This document shows, piece after piece, positions 35,024-46,458 of a stretch of 64,000 nucleotides of DNA. This DNA comes from Scolanthus callimorphus (taxonomy: Eukaryota; Cnidaria; Anthozoa; Actiniaria; Edwardsiidae), in the NCBI GenBank assembly GCA_033964015.1, contig CM066913.1, positions 21,413,854-21,477,853 on the forward strand. The letters are read 5' to 3'. How positions within the stretch are numbered: position 1 is the first letter of the stretch; every line of letters starts with the position of its first letter. The notes below the pieces were generated by a model. That model ran no database searches, was not told the origin of the DNA, and saw only the letters and a program-made list of their open reading frames with translations. Position numbers and translations under genes: made by a program.

Positions 35024-35350
35024 CCCGGGGGGACAAAAATAATCCACCCCCTAAGAAATACCTTTCAAGACAAAATGACCCTAAAAAATACCAACAATAA
35101 ACCTTATTTGCCTATTGTTTATTGTTTCTCTTCTAGCATATCCCTTGTTTTTAGAGCTATAAATGAATAACGAAATCCAGAAAACGTTTTGCTTGGTTTG
35201 TGACCCATTAATTGGCGTAACCGTAAAAAAAAAATTATTAGTGAAAGTCATTTCTCCAGTATCCCCTAAAACCTGAGAGTCGATTTTGACCTCTAAAAAA
35301 TACGACGAGCACCCCTATCAGGTCGACATGTGAAGAACCCTCCCCCCGGG
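35024..35350. mobile_element. 327-bp MITE with 8-bp target duplication (hAT-like)
   Basis: Short inverted ends CCCGGGGGGA and TCCCCCCGGG. The 8-bp sequence TGCTAAGG occurs directly outside both ends (35,016-35,023 and 35,351-35,358). An 8-bp duplication is typical of hAT transposition. The interior is AT-rich with CCCTAAAAAATAC-type words that recur near 60,290-60,330. Confidence 0.8.
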
Positions 35351-35358
35351 TGCTAAGG

Positions 35359-38077
35359 TAAGGGGTCCTCTCGCGCGGAAAGGTTTCTCTGGGTTTCTCT
35401 CGAGTTTCGATTGAGAGATTTTCTAGTCCTCTCTCTAGGAGATTATGCATTCCATTTAGCTCTACTCTGCTTAGCCACACAAAGCTCGTCAAATGAAACA
35501 GCTTTCTAAAAAAAACTATATTCGTAATTATCTGATTTGATCCTTATAATGCATCCACAATTCTTTAAGTGAAACGATCTTCAAATATCGAATGAAAGTC
35601 AATTTAGAAAAAAAAAATGGTACGAGCTTCTAATGATAATGGTGGTGTCGCAATAAGGAAAAAGTGTCTTCGAGTGAAATCGTGAATTGGATTTAGATGG
35701 CTTCTACATACTTGAAGAACATTTAAGCAAAAAAAGAACAAATTAGAGCAATCGTCGTGTGGGTTACTCTTTTTGTAAAAGAGCTGATATCTTAAAAATA
35801 ATGAAATTTCGCAATATTTCTATACACCTATACCTATAATGGTGCTTCGTAAAACGCCTTATAGTAAAGTCGCTTTCTATTCGAATCTGGCGAACCAAAC
35901 TACGCTTAAAACACGGAATCGCATTGCGTTTACTACTTTGTAGCTTGCTACTGGTTTTTCAGGCAAGAGTAGCCACGCCGAGCCATCGCGTATGGTTCGT
36001 GATAGATGATTTTGTGAGCCACTTTAATTGAAACAGGTGTATACATCTTTCCTTGTTTTAAAATGCTCTATTACAGAAACTGGCCTTGTCGATTCTCTGA
36101 CATTTTGGGCTAATGTGTCATCGTCAATGAACGAGCGGGTGAGAGAGCAAGACCGGGCGAATCATGGATGCTTTCGTTATTTTAACCAATAAACAGTTTC
36201 GTTAATGTCGAACTACCGGCATATTCTCTATTATTGCATAGTGCATAGATTGTGTAAATTGCTCAAACTGAAAATAGTGTTCCAAAATTCTGATGCACAA
36301 TGTTTCCGGGAGTGGTAATGTTAGCCTACAGGCACTGCGCGTAATAGCGGCTGACGTAAACGAAAAAAATAAGGTAAATGCAAGCGTGCGAGGATTGCAA
36401 AACAGTGCTTGAAATTCGAGAAGGTGCTCAAACAGAACAGGCCTTAATGGTTTGCCACTTGTAGTCTCTTCTTTGTTTAGTGGACTGCTCAACTAGTTTA
36501 CTGCTTTCGTTCTATTCTCTAAAATTAAAGTTGCTATCAATAATTTATTGTCTGTGAAAGCATCCCAATTAACATGGATCCCAAAATTGTTTGTTCGCTA
36601 GTTTATTTGCCTATGTCAATTCTATCAGCAACTGTGTAAATGTTTTCTCTACCTTCTTACACATTTGCTTAATTTATTGACTTTTCGCCTCCAATGGTTT
36701 GTTTTAGTCAAAACGGGAAAAACCATGACGGCTGCTACCATCGATGTTTGCTTAAAACACGATGTGACGGGAAAATGTGAAAACAGCCATTAGGTTTCAG
36801 AATGCTTGCTGTGAGTCACGGCACAACGATATATTCAATTATTTAAACGGTGTACTTATAAAGGACATGCGATATTAATATTGGAAGTTTGAAATCCAAT
36901 ATCATTTTGACAGGGGATTTCGTCTGGCAAACAAAGATTGTCAGAATTAGGTCAAAATTAGCTCGGCAGTGTTATGTCGGCGGTTTTCAATTTTTCGTTT
37001 TAAATGGTAACTTCAAGGAAGCGATAACAAATCGGAAAAGAAAATGAAAAAGCGGAAACAAAGGGAGCATTTTTTGAATATCTGATTAAAAAAACGTTAG
37101 TCGCGGATTGCCTCAATTGTTCAAATACTTCGGCACAAGTCAATTTTACTAAACGCAAAGATAAAAGATCTAAAGATTTCGCGTGGAGAGGAAGTGGACA
37201 TCGAATAGCTTTTCTGTGCAAGCTTGAAAGAAATATATATTATTCCGTACATTTCTATTGAGCGTGTTTTCACGATAATAAATCGTTTGGGATTTATTTC
37301 GTTTTACTCTCTAATCTCCTACCGTAATAACAGAAGATGATATCGGGCGGAAGGACATCGCAAAGAGAGCAATTTCCAATATTTGCATACGTTATTTGAA
37401 AAGAGCAATAGCGGCTCCGATATTTGACCCGAACTATATTCTTTATTACCTTTCTAAGCAATTCAGGAGATTTTTAATTCGTGTTCTTCCCACTATATTA
37501 TTGTTTTATGTATTTTATTGTCGGGAGTACTTTGATTGCTTACTCTGGTAGGACTGATTAAAATATTTTTTGATTGTAGTTTGATTTCATGCTGTAGATC
37601 TGTGTTCAACTTTATTTCTATGATTTTTCTTACTAGATTAAATGTTCTTTTATCAGTGGAGCCAATTTTAGAATTATTGAGTCTACGCGTGTAATGATAA
37701 ATAGTCCATTTGAATTACTCTTGCAAGTTTTAATAACAACCAACTTCAAATGGATTCGCAAAATGGAGATTCCAAATGATAGAAAACAAGAAACTTTGCG
37801 CTGAAGGATATCCGCACCGATTTCTTTTGTGCGCTGTCCAGATCGATTGAAAATCCATTTTCGCAAGAGCTCTTATTCGATTAACCGCCCGTCATTTCTT
37901 AACGAACCTTTTAACTTACTTCGATCGTAATGTAAAGTCAATAATCGTTGTAGTGTGGATTTCATTTAGGCATCCATTTTCATTCTACCTCTCCACGAAT
38001 GCCCTTGAATAACATATATTACTCGGTACTGGCTCCTGGTAAGCCGTGATTTTTTTCTTTTCTTTCTATAATCGTTT
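35359..38077. other. gene-free stretch; 3' flank of the receptor gene
   Basis: Non-coding. An unrecognised 96-codon frame on the minus strand (36,202-36,492) has no support. A possible poly(A) signal for the receptor gene (AATAAA on the minus strand) is at 37,611-37,616, about 460 bp past the stop; this is inference. Confidence 0.4.
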
Positions 38078-39088
38078 TTACGTCATCTCGTTCAACGGCG
38101 TCTCCTCGGTGCGTAGCTCGGGGACCTTCTTGCAACGTCTACAAGGGTTGCCAAGTTTTTTGAGAACTTCATCTCGCACCGTTTGACGACCGACAGTATT
38201 TATAATCGGGTTCAGTACCGAGGTGAGGATGCGAGCATACAGGATGGCGTATTCACCGAGTATTGTTATAGCTGTGTGGGTTTGCCACAAGTCATATGTG
38301 AAATAGGGCATCCAGAACACAAAGTTGATACAAAACATGCAAATACACATGAGTATCGCCCTGCGTTGTTGGTACTTGAGCCGCTTTTCCTGCAGTAAGT
38401 GCTCGCGTGGTAGATTCTGTCGCACTATTTTTCGAACCTGTCGCGCAAGCACGACCAACATATGAATATCCAGCACGATGATCACCAGTAGCAGTAGAAA
38501 GAAAAATAACGCTAAGCGAACAACGATGTAGAAAAATTCCAACCTGTGTACATCGTCACCTTCGTCGTCGTCGACATTCACCCTGAGCGCCCATGTAAAG
38601 CGTACTAGTGTAATGACCGCGTTAAAAACCCAGACAATGGACAGTAGCATGATGGTGCGCCTTTTGCGGACGATCACATAGTAGCGCAGCGCATAGACGA
38701 TGAATGTATAGCGATCGGCAGTGATGAAGAGGATATGGACTATTGTGGAGATTGAAAAGAACTTTACTAACGTGTCTGTGATAATGCATAATTCGTTGGA
38801 CCTTTCTCTCAGTACCGAACATGTCACCTGCATAGGGACTGTCACTAGGCCGTACAAGAAGTCTGAGACGCACATACTGATCAAAATAATGTTACTAGAG
38901 GACTGCAAAGTCTTGCGAGAGACTATGGTATAGATAACTAAGCCGTTCAATAACACAGCCAGCCCACCGATAGTTAGCATTAAAACGTCTGTTTCTGGCT
39001 GAAACCAACCGTTCAAGGGCTGATCGTCTAAGAAATCCGTGAAATTATCAGAGAAATTCCCGCTGAAGTCTTCCTCGCCTTCGTCCAT
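38078..39088 (-). CDS. rhodopsin-like (class A) G-protein-coupled receptor, orphan
   Basis: A single-exon gene of 336 codons with seven hydrophobic segments, so a plasma-membrane receptor. The ligand cannot be named. Class A landmarks: acidic N-terminus with two N-glycosylation sites (N11, N15); N48 in TM1; D76 in TM2 (SMCVSD); C101 before TM3; DRY at 125-127; W153 in TM4; FVFWMPYF with W259 and P261 in TM6; NP at 293-294 in TM7; helix 8 and a short Cys/Lys-rich tail. Oddities: NPxxY is NPIIN (Tyr replaced by Asn297); the second extracellular loop (about 166-184, very acidic) has no Cys to pair with C101; TM5 has no Pro. The length is normal for a compact receptor. The ATG at 39,088 is chosen because stops lie upstream and the N-terminus is complete. 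Intronless receptors of this kind are common in cnidarians. Confidence 0.93.
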   Translation of the reverse strand: MDEGEEDFSGNFSDNFTDFLDDQPLNGWFQPETDVLMLTIGGLAVLLNGLVIYTIVSRKTLQSSSNIILISMCVSDFLYGLVTVPMQVTCSVLRERSNELCIITDTLVKFFSISTIVHILFITADRYTFIVYALRYYVIVRKRRTIMLLSIVWVFNAVITLVRFTWALRVNVDDDEGDDVHRLEFFYIVVRLALFFFLLLLVIIVLDIHMLVVLARQVRKIVRQNLPREHLLQEKRLKYQQRRAILMCICMFCINFVFWMPYFTYDLWQTHTAITILGEYAILYARILTSVLNPIINTVGRQTVRDEVLKKLGNPCRRCKKVPELRTEETPLNEMT

Positions 39089-39201
39089 TCTGTCAGCTGG
39101 GTCAGCTAGCGTTGGTTTACGCTCAATGTGGCAGCCCGATATAGTTAGAGCTTACGCTTCCTCTTCTAGACAGATTAATCTCTCAGGCCTCTGCATCTCC
39201 G

Positions 39202-39228
39202 TTTATAAGAATTTAAGAATATGCAAAT
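39202..39228 (-). promoter_or_regulatory. candidate receptor promoter: TATA box and octamer
   Basis: On the minus strand an exact octamer ATTTGCAT (39,221-39,228) is followed 13 bp downstream by TATAAA (39,202-39,207). The receptor ATG is about 115 bp further on, leaving room for a start site near 39,170 and a short 5' UTR. The octamer is a POU-factor site. Functional use is inferred from spacing only. Confidence 0.5.
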
Positions 39229-40769
39229 GAGCATCTGCCCCATGGGTTTCGAAGAACAACTGTCCTAGTCGGTAAAAAAGATATGACTTTTCAGGGGCTG
39301 GGTCAGACAGCACATCAGTCGAGGAAACAGCCAAGTGGAGGGAAAGGAAACATTTGATTCAATTTAGATCCCCCAGCGGTGTATAATCCTATGAAAAAAG
39401 TATGTATTCACTTCGTGTTTCGTATTTGTGGTTAAGTGAAACTTTTTTTTCAGTAATACCTGATAATTTTATTATGTTTTCATGGATGGAACATTAATAG
39501 CGGGATGTAAATTGTTTTTAAGTACCAAGCCTTGTTGTTATTATAGTTCTTTGCCACAATTGTCACTTTCATTTCAAATAATTGACAACTCTTCGGCAAT
39601 TCCAAAAAATAAATCAGAGCATTCAATGAGAAGATTTTCAATTAATGTTTTCCTAAAGTGTATAATATATAAAAATCATCGAAAGTTTAATCCAAAATTT
39701 GCTTATCGAAGCCAGTCTGTTCTTTTCAAATACCAGTTAGCAGTGACTACATTTATAATGTAGTGGTACTTTCAACTCAAAAGCAATATTCCCTTTTGAC
39801 AAACAATTAGATATGGGCGAATGGGATTGAAATAGCCTGTTCTAGAGCCATCCATTCTAACGTTACGTGTGGCAAGTAGGTTGACGCGTTTGATGGAGTA
39901 AGTACTGATACCTTCAGGAAGTGATACTACACTGCCCTTGTATGGAAACCTGCGCCACATAATAAATATGTATATTGCAGGAACTGAAATTTAAGAAGAA
40001 ACGAGCCAAACGCTGGAACATGTAATTAAGAATTGAAGTCTAAATACGAATTCAAACTTCATAAAATGTCCAGTGAAATCATTTCGGTGTTTGCTTCATC
40101 ATAATTCTTTAAATTTCGCATTGTACGATAAAAAAGATAGACAGGAAATGTTGAACGAAAAGGAGTGTTAAAGTGCTTCGTCTTGAAACAAATTTTTTAG
40201 TCTTTGACATTATTCTCAAGTGGAAAAAATCTGAAATTCAAGATTCTAGAACAGATTAAAGACGGAGACTCTTGCATATTAATGAAAGCTTTAAGAATGT
40301 AACAGATTATAATAAAAAGCATGGTTAATCGATGCTCCTGTACATCTCCCATTTTCCCACTTTTCTAAACAACGAAATCAGTATTTGTTAAGTGAATATA
40401 CGTGAAGAGACAATAAGTCTCTGTAACAGATACGGAAGGGATTTAATGTTAATGTACACACCTTCCATATAATGTCGCTTAAAAGGGACTTGGAAATGTT
40501 TGATGAGAATTACAAAGAAAACGCCTTTAGGCGAATGATAATCTTTTTACGTAATATTAATGATAGATCGTAGTTCTTTTACTCGGGTTGTTATGGATTT
40601 AAGCGAAACATCAAGAAGTCAGATGGCATAAGAAGCTTTCTCGTGAGTATCGAATAATGAAGTTCTTGTGTTTTGAAAATTTATATATTTGACATTCATT
40701 TGTCAAAGACTGCCTCCCAAATCACAAAAAACCTTTCGGGTTATCTCTGTTACTGATAACTTGGACCGA
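39229..40769. other. gene-free stretch upstream of the receptor
   Basis: AT-rich non-coding DNA between the receptor promoter and the large inverted-arm element. No gene, tandem array or clear repeat was seen. Confidence 0.45.
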
Positions 40770-40773
40770 ATAA

Positions 40774-42125
40774 AACAAGGGTCAATTTAATTCCGACCAT
40801 ACAATTTAATTCCGACCTGCCCCTTGTAAAATGAGCGCTTCGCTCATTCCCCCTAGTGAAAGGGATTTGTCGCGAAGGGCACTTTCAGAAGGTGACCCTT
40901 AATGAGATGCAAACATGAGATACCTAACATAAGGGCTTTTAAGAGGTGTGCTGTTACCACTAGGGCACCTTTCACCTTGTAGTGTGGATTTTTGTTATAT
41001 ATCCCTTGCGAAAGGACTGATGGCTTGGGCAAGCCGACCTTTCAATTTCTTACTGCTTATAACCACTCGGTAAGTTTCGAATAACAGTGAACACTGGTTG
41101 AAGATCGCTGCTTATTTCGTGCTGCTTGTGTTATTTCCTCTCCTCTCAGTCTATCAGTCCGAAATTGACGGTACTTGCAAAGCACTTTTTACATGAAGCT
41201 AAAACATTGGGAAGAAACACACTAAATCGCACTTAATTTCGCTTGTTTAATCTTTGTGCTGAACTGCACTATAATCATACAACTATAATTCTTTATAGTT
41301 TATCGGCTATCCAAGAAAAGTGCTTTTACTTGGCAATTTCTTTTGCGTGCACGGCATGAACACTCGCTGCTAAACTATGTGCCGCGATTTCTGAGTAATT
41401 GTATTAGCTACGTACAAAGCTATTTAGAGTTATAGGATCCTTGAGAAGTAAGATTTGGAGCAAACATGCAGAATATAACGAGCCTTAGAAATGGAGCCTC
41501 CATCGAATGATATGAAACTGAATGCTGGCTGATATTTGCAAGAGAACAAATGTCTTATTATCCAAAAGGCTTGCGTCAAATTCGCTGCCACTTACGCCAG
41601 GCGGACTGGCATTCAAATGTGTTTTGTTTGTTCGTTGACCCGCGCAAGATATGGTGCGTTATTTGTGACACTAGAGGTCAAGTCGAATGTTATTTGCGAG
41701 TACTCGCAGCATTGTCTGTTTGGTTGTTTGTCTGTTTTCCAATAAGAGAATTGAAAGCAAGCGTCCATGAGATTTTATCAAATTTATATATAAGTAACCC
41801 TATTGTGGGAAACCTAGTTATGTAATGTAGCATAGTGCAAACAGCGCTGGTAACCCGAGCGTACGTACACTGCCTTCCGCAAATTGAAATGTCACCATAG
41901 CTATTATACAACACAACGAAACTCCATAGTATTAAAAACGGATAGTAACATAACGCGAAAATAAACATTACGAAACAAGCGTTTCTCGATTGATCTCGAT
42001 TTGTGCCCGCTAATAGTGACAGTAGTAAAAAAATATTTGGAAGCATATAATTTCACGCAATCCTGCACTGGATACAGAAGTCGTGGAGCAATACACACAT
42101 CCAAACATTGTTAGTAACTATGGTC
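40774..42125. repeat. left arm of the 5.7-kb inverted-arm element
   Basis: The outer 330 bp are almost identical to the reverse complement of the right end. Further in, the match continues as collinear blocks with indels and many substitutions: TGCCGTGCACGC-like sequence near 41,350, GCCAGGCGGACTGGC near 41,600, and TCCACGACTT-like sequence near 42,080. CAATTTAATTCCGACC occurs twice at the tip. Small frames here are by-products. Confidence 0.85.
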
Positions 42126-42224
42126 CAACTTACTATCTATAAAGCTCGATTTCAATGTAAACCATGATGATTCATGTAGTTACTTTCTATCCATCAAACT
42201 GCATTCGATGTTCTGCAGGCCATA

Positions 42225-42560
42225 CAAAATTTCAGCGCTTCACCCAGTCCCCCTAGAGAAAGGGATTTCTCGCGTACGTCACTTTCAGAAGGTGACCCAA
42301 CATGAGGTACCTAACGGAAGGGATTTTTAAGCTTCATAGCAGCCTGTCCTTTACCACTAGCGCAAGCCGACCTTTAAAACTAATATAGTGCTCGAAAGCT
42401 AAGATTCAAAAGTGAATATTCAGTTATCGGGTTTCGTCTTCATATAACAATTCTATACCATCGCCGCTGTTTAATATAAATGCTAGTGCTTTTACTTTGG
42501 TATATCTTTGACAATCTTTCGTGTGCGTACACGGCATGTAGTTTGATGAGACCGGCCATG
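42225..42560. repeat. internal third copy of the arm tip
   Basis: Repeats the left-arm tip in the same orientation but diverged: GCGCTTCACCCAGTCCCCCT, then AAGGGATTTCTCGCG, ACTTTCAGAAGGTGACCC, a shortened middle, and GTACACGGCATG near the end. It lacks the outermost bases, so it is not a complete end. Confidence 0.75.
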
Positions 42561-42608
42561 ATTTCTAGCATCCGTTGAGACGGAATGCTTTATATAGCCA
42601 GTCGCTCT

Positions 42609-42665
42609 CGATCGTACTCACTTTGCAAGAGGTCTATAGCTCTCTTGCAATGTGAGGCACGATCG
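42609..42665. repeat. hairpin in the element core
   Basis: CGATCGTACTCACTTTGCAAGAG pairs with CTCTCTTGCAATGTGAGGCACGATCG with few mismatches around an 8-base loop (GTCTATAG). Confidence 0.7.
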
Positions 42666-45009
42666 AAACCGAAGGGACCGATGAAATTCAGGCTAAACAC
42701 TTTATTTTTCGTAATTTGCGTGCATTAGTAGTCATAACATGTCATAAGTAATCCAATTTTGAAGGCTTGAGCCTGTTTTTGTCACAGTAGCTACATTTGC
42801 CCGTAGTAATCAAAATAGTCCTCCAGATTAATAAAGAAAAACGTTTCAATTGTTAGACAAATGCAATTCTAGGTTATTTTGACCTGTTATCAAGAGGATG
42901 GAATTGGCTTGTGATTTGAGCTATGTTCTTTTCAGAGAAGTGGCCAGCAAGCGTGCGATAAGCCTGACTTTAATCTCCGTAACGGCATTAGCTGAAATGC
43001 GTCTCAACGTGTGCACAAGAAAGCCAAGTGCACATTTTTTTTGAGTTGGTCAACAATCAAATTGCATGGTCCTAAACATGAAACCATGAAAAACGGGAAA
43101 ACGAAATACGACGAGGAGACAAATAATTTAGCACAATAAAAAAAAGACACATTATGAACAGAAAAAATATTTTCTTTACGCCTTGGATCTCATGCGATCT
43201 AACAACAGCAAGTAATTGCCTCGCCGCAATTTTTTAGTACGTGTATATGGGATATATTAGTATCTGCCACATTTTAAAAGCCTTCATCAGGACAGAGGGC
43301 AACTGATACATGCCATTAGACTTTTTCAAAGTCCTTTACAAACATTTCGTGTTTAGTTGGGTATTTTCATTTCTCGTGCTTGGCGACTCATTTCAGCTCG
43401 CTTCGCTCGTCTTTGTTTGGTGTCCTTGATAGAGAGATCGATAGTTATCAGAGCCGCTAGTTGATGAGTGCCATTTTGGGTTGTCAATTCAAATATCGAG
43501 CACGAACATCACTCTGTGGGACCACGTTGTCTTAAAAATAATTATTTCCTCGCCCGTGTATTGTAGACAGAGAAAAATAAACAATTTTACAAATAGACCC
43601 CAATATAAGAAATAAAAGGCTCCCTAAACGCTAAAGATAGAATAGTATGTGACTCGTACCTAATCATTGCTGTTTTTAGTCCTTGAGGCGCGGTAACCTG
43701 AGCCTCAGGAATTCGCATGGGCACCAATAAGTTTGCAAACATAATTACATCCCCCCCTCCCCCGGGCAATCGGCCCTGTGATGTGTTCTTCAGAGGTCAG
43801 AGAAAAATACGAGCGATTTTTTTCGCCCTTGCCCCATATTTCGCGCGGCCAAATTATCGAAAATCTATCGTACTTGTCTCGGGCTTTTCTCCGGCCCTAA
43901 AACTGCACGGAAACGCTTACCACGTGGGCTAACTAAGCATGCGGAATTTGTTCCTGCTACAGTAAACAAGTAAAAATGCAAGGGATGTATCTTCTTGCCG
44001 TACAGTAATCTCCTGCGCAGCCCTGCATAGGAGACTAGGCGTTCAAGGTATAAAACGATATTGGAAGCACATGGAGATAAATCCTTGAGGTAAGAAAACC
44101 CATGATTTTTTCAAACACAAGTCTTAAAAGTAGTACAGCTCAATCATCATCATTGCTTCCCTGCTGGTACATTTGTGGCCTTCAGGGCTCATGAACGTAA
44201 CATTAGCTGATGAACTGTAGTATCCGAATGAATTTCCAGTTTATTATATCAGAGAAATGGTTATATCAGCTAACAAAGATAAAAAACTTTAAGAGCCCCC
44301 CGCGAAAAAATCGAAAAACCTTACCCAACGTGAAGCACTTTTGCCGCGTCGTTCGCGCGGCAGTATCGAATTAACTCTTATAAATATTCTTTGATACATG
44401 ATCATATCACGGTTTTTCAATTTAGAGATGCTTATTTTGCTGTGATTATTGAGCTTAGGCTACTATGCAATTATCCGTAAACCATAAGAAAAGCACATTG
44501 TTTCATATATGGAGTATAGACATGCTTGTTGTGTTGTGATTATGGAGCTTAGGCTACTATAATGCAATCTGTAAACAACAAGACAGGATATGAAACCCGC
44601 TTTTGTGATTAATCATGCTCGAGGATCCAGCATGATTGTCAATGATATACAGTTGTGCTGTAAATTTACACATTGCACCAACTTGCGCAGGCCAAAAGAA
44701 CAAACAAAACAGTCGCAGTTTGGTATTATTGGATGCAAAAGAAAGTAACTGCATGGATAACTACAGTTTAAAATCCCACGTGTATTCGTTGTAAAAACCT
44801 TCACATTGATTTGATTTGTCACTACGTTTGTGTTGTTGATTCATGTCAAAACTGACCCGGAACTAAACAGTGTGCGCTTTTATTTGGGCCGCTATGATGA
44901 ATAAAAAAATGTGACGCCAAAGTTTCTTGTCTTGTGCCTAGCGCTCGGACTTGTGTTTGCTTCGAGATTAGGTCCGTTTGTTCAACCTTTGCGATAAAGA
45001 AAGAAAATA
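42666..45009. other. core of the inverted-arm element
   Basis: About 2.3 kb with no gene. A diverged direct repeat (GTGATTATKGAGCTTAGGCT, period about 96 bp) lies at about 44,425-44,575. A CCCCCTCCCCCGGG stretch near 43,750 resembles the tip of the 35-kb MITE. Confidence 0.5.
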
Positions 45010-46454
45010 ATTACTAACTATGGTTGGTTGCGTGTATTTTTGCTCCACGACTTTATCCAGGATTGCGAGCATTATATGCTTCCAAACTATGGATATCCAG
45101 CAGTTTCGTTGCTGTCATCTTATGGTGACATTTCAATTTGTGGAATTGCAGTGTACGCTCGGATAAAACCAACGGGAAGCGCTGTTTTGTTAGTACTTGC
45201 TAACAAAATATAACTAGCTTTTTTTGCACAATGGGGGTGCTTTGATATCACAAATTTTCATGGACGTCTTGCTTTCAAATCTCTTATTGGAGAAAAAGCA
45301 GGAAAATGCTGCGAATAACATACTTGACCTCATTTAGTGTCACAAATATGAATGCGCACGACATCTTGCGCGGGTCAACGAACAAGCAAAACACATTTGA
45401 ATGCCAGTCCGCCTAGACTTGGCGTAAATGCCAGCGAGTTTGTTCTCGCGCAAAGCTCTGTCGGTACTACAATTTCATGTTATTAGATCTAAAAAAGTAA
45501 CTGCAACTGCTACGAATCATATTTCGATTCGAGTGATTGAGGTGATTCCGGGGGTTTCAGGTCGTTGAATGTAATGACCTAGCGCTCTTTAATGATGCTA
45601 GTGTTTCGAATTTCATCTAGAGACTTCATTTCTACTCGATTTATTCTGCATTTGCTACAAATCTTATTTCTCCAGGATACTTATAGCCCGCAATAGCTTT
45701 ATACATACCTAATACGATTTCTTATGCACGTTATAAACTGCGAGAAATACTAAGTTTTGCCGCCCCCTACAGATGCCAGAAATTATAGCCGTTGTCCGCT
45801 AGCTTCTCTGAATACGAGATTCGCGGCCAAGGGTTAGCTGGGGTTCATGCCGTGTGCGCGCAAAAGAATATATATACTAAGTAAAAGCAATTGCATTTAT
45901 TTTGAATAGCCGATACTAGTAATTTATAGAGAATTATGTTGTATGATAAACAGTGTTTCCTTCCAATGTTTCAGCTTCATGTAAAAAGTGCTTTACAAGT
46001 ACAGTGAGATTCGGATTTATACTGAGAGGGGAAGAAAATAATAATACTTGAATACAAAGATAATAATAATAATACAAAAAAGCACGTACTGGTTTAAGTT
46101 TGTTATAAAGATGCAGCGATCTTCAACCAATGTTCACCGTTATTCGAAACTTACCGAGTGGTTATAAGCATTTAGTAAGAAATTGAAAGGTCGGCTTGCC
46201 CAAGCCATCAGTCCTTTCGCAAGGGATATATAACAAAAATCCACACTACAAGGTGAAAGGTGCCCTAGTGGTAACAGCACACCTCTTAAAAGCCCTTATG
46301 TTAGGTATCTCATGTTTGCATCTCATTAAGGGTCACCTTCTGAAAGTGCCCTTCGCGACAAATCCCTTTCACTAGGGGGAATGAGCGAAGCGCTCATTTT
46401 ACAAGGGGCAGGTCGGAATTAAATTGTATGGTCGGAATTAAATTGACCCTTGTT
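45010..46454. repeat. right arm of the 5.7-kb inverted-arm element
   Basis: Reverse complement of the left arm. An AT-rich insert with ATAATAATAAT lies near 46,040-46,080, absent from the left arm. The match starts near 45,010 with ACTATGGTTGGTTGCGTGTA and ends at 46,454. Confidence 0.85.
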
Positions 46455-46458
46455 ATAA

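Larger units (their letters stand above)
40774..46454. mobile_element. 5.7-kb non-autonomous element with long inverted arms, ATAA target duplication
   Basis: The ends AACAAGGGTCAATTTAATTC (left) and its reverse complement (right) are flanked by ATAA on both sides (40,770-40,773 and 46,455-46,458). The two arms (40,774-42,125 and 45,010-46,454) are inverted copies. A third partial copy lies inside, in the left-arm orientation. No open frame reaches 100 codons and none resembles a transposase, so it would depend on enzymes from elsewhere. Ends and foldback design recall large foldback DNA transposons, but I cannot assign a superfamily. Confidence 0.85.

Noticed and set aside
36202..36492. 96-codon minus-strand frame that faintly recalls the start of another receptor (CNPRTLAFTLFF)
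   Set aside because: No transmembrane pattern or motif continues downstream, and the resemblance is too short to support a call.
39229..40769. Additional exons of the receptor gene
   Set aside because: The receptor frame is complete with start, seven helices and stop; no acceptor or donor joins extra sequence.
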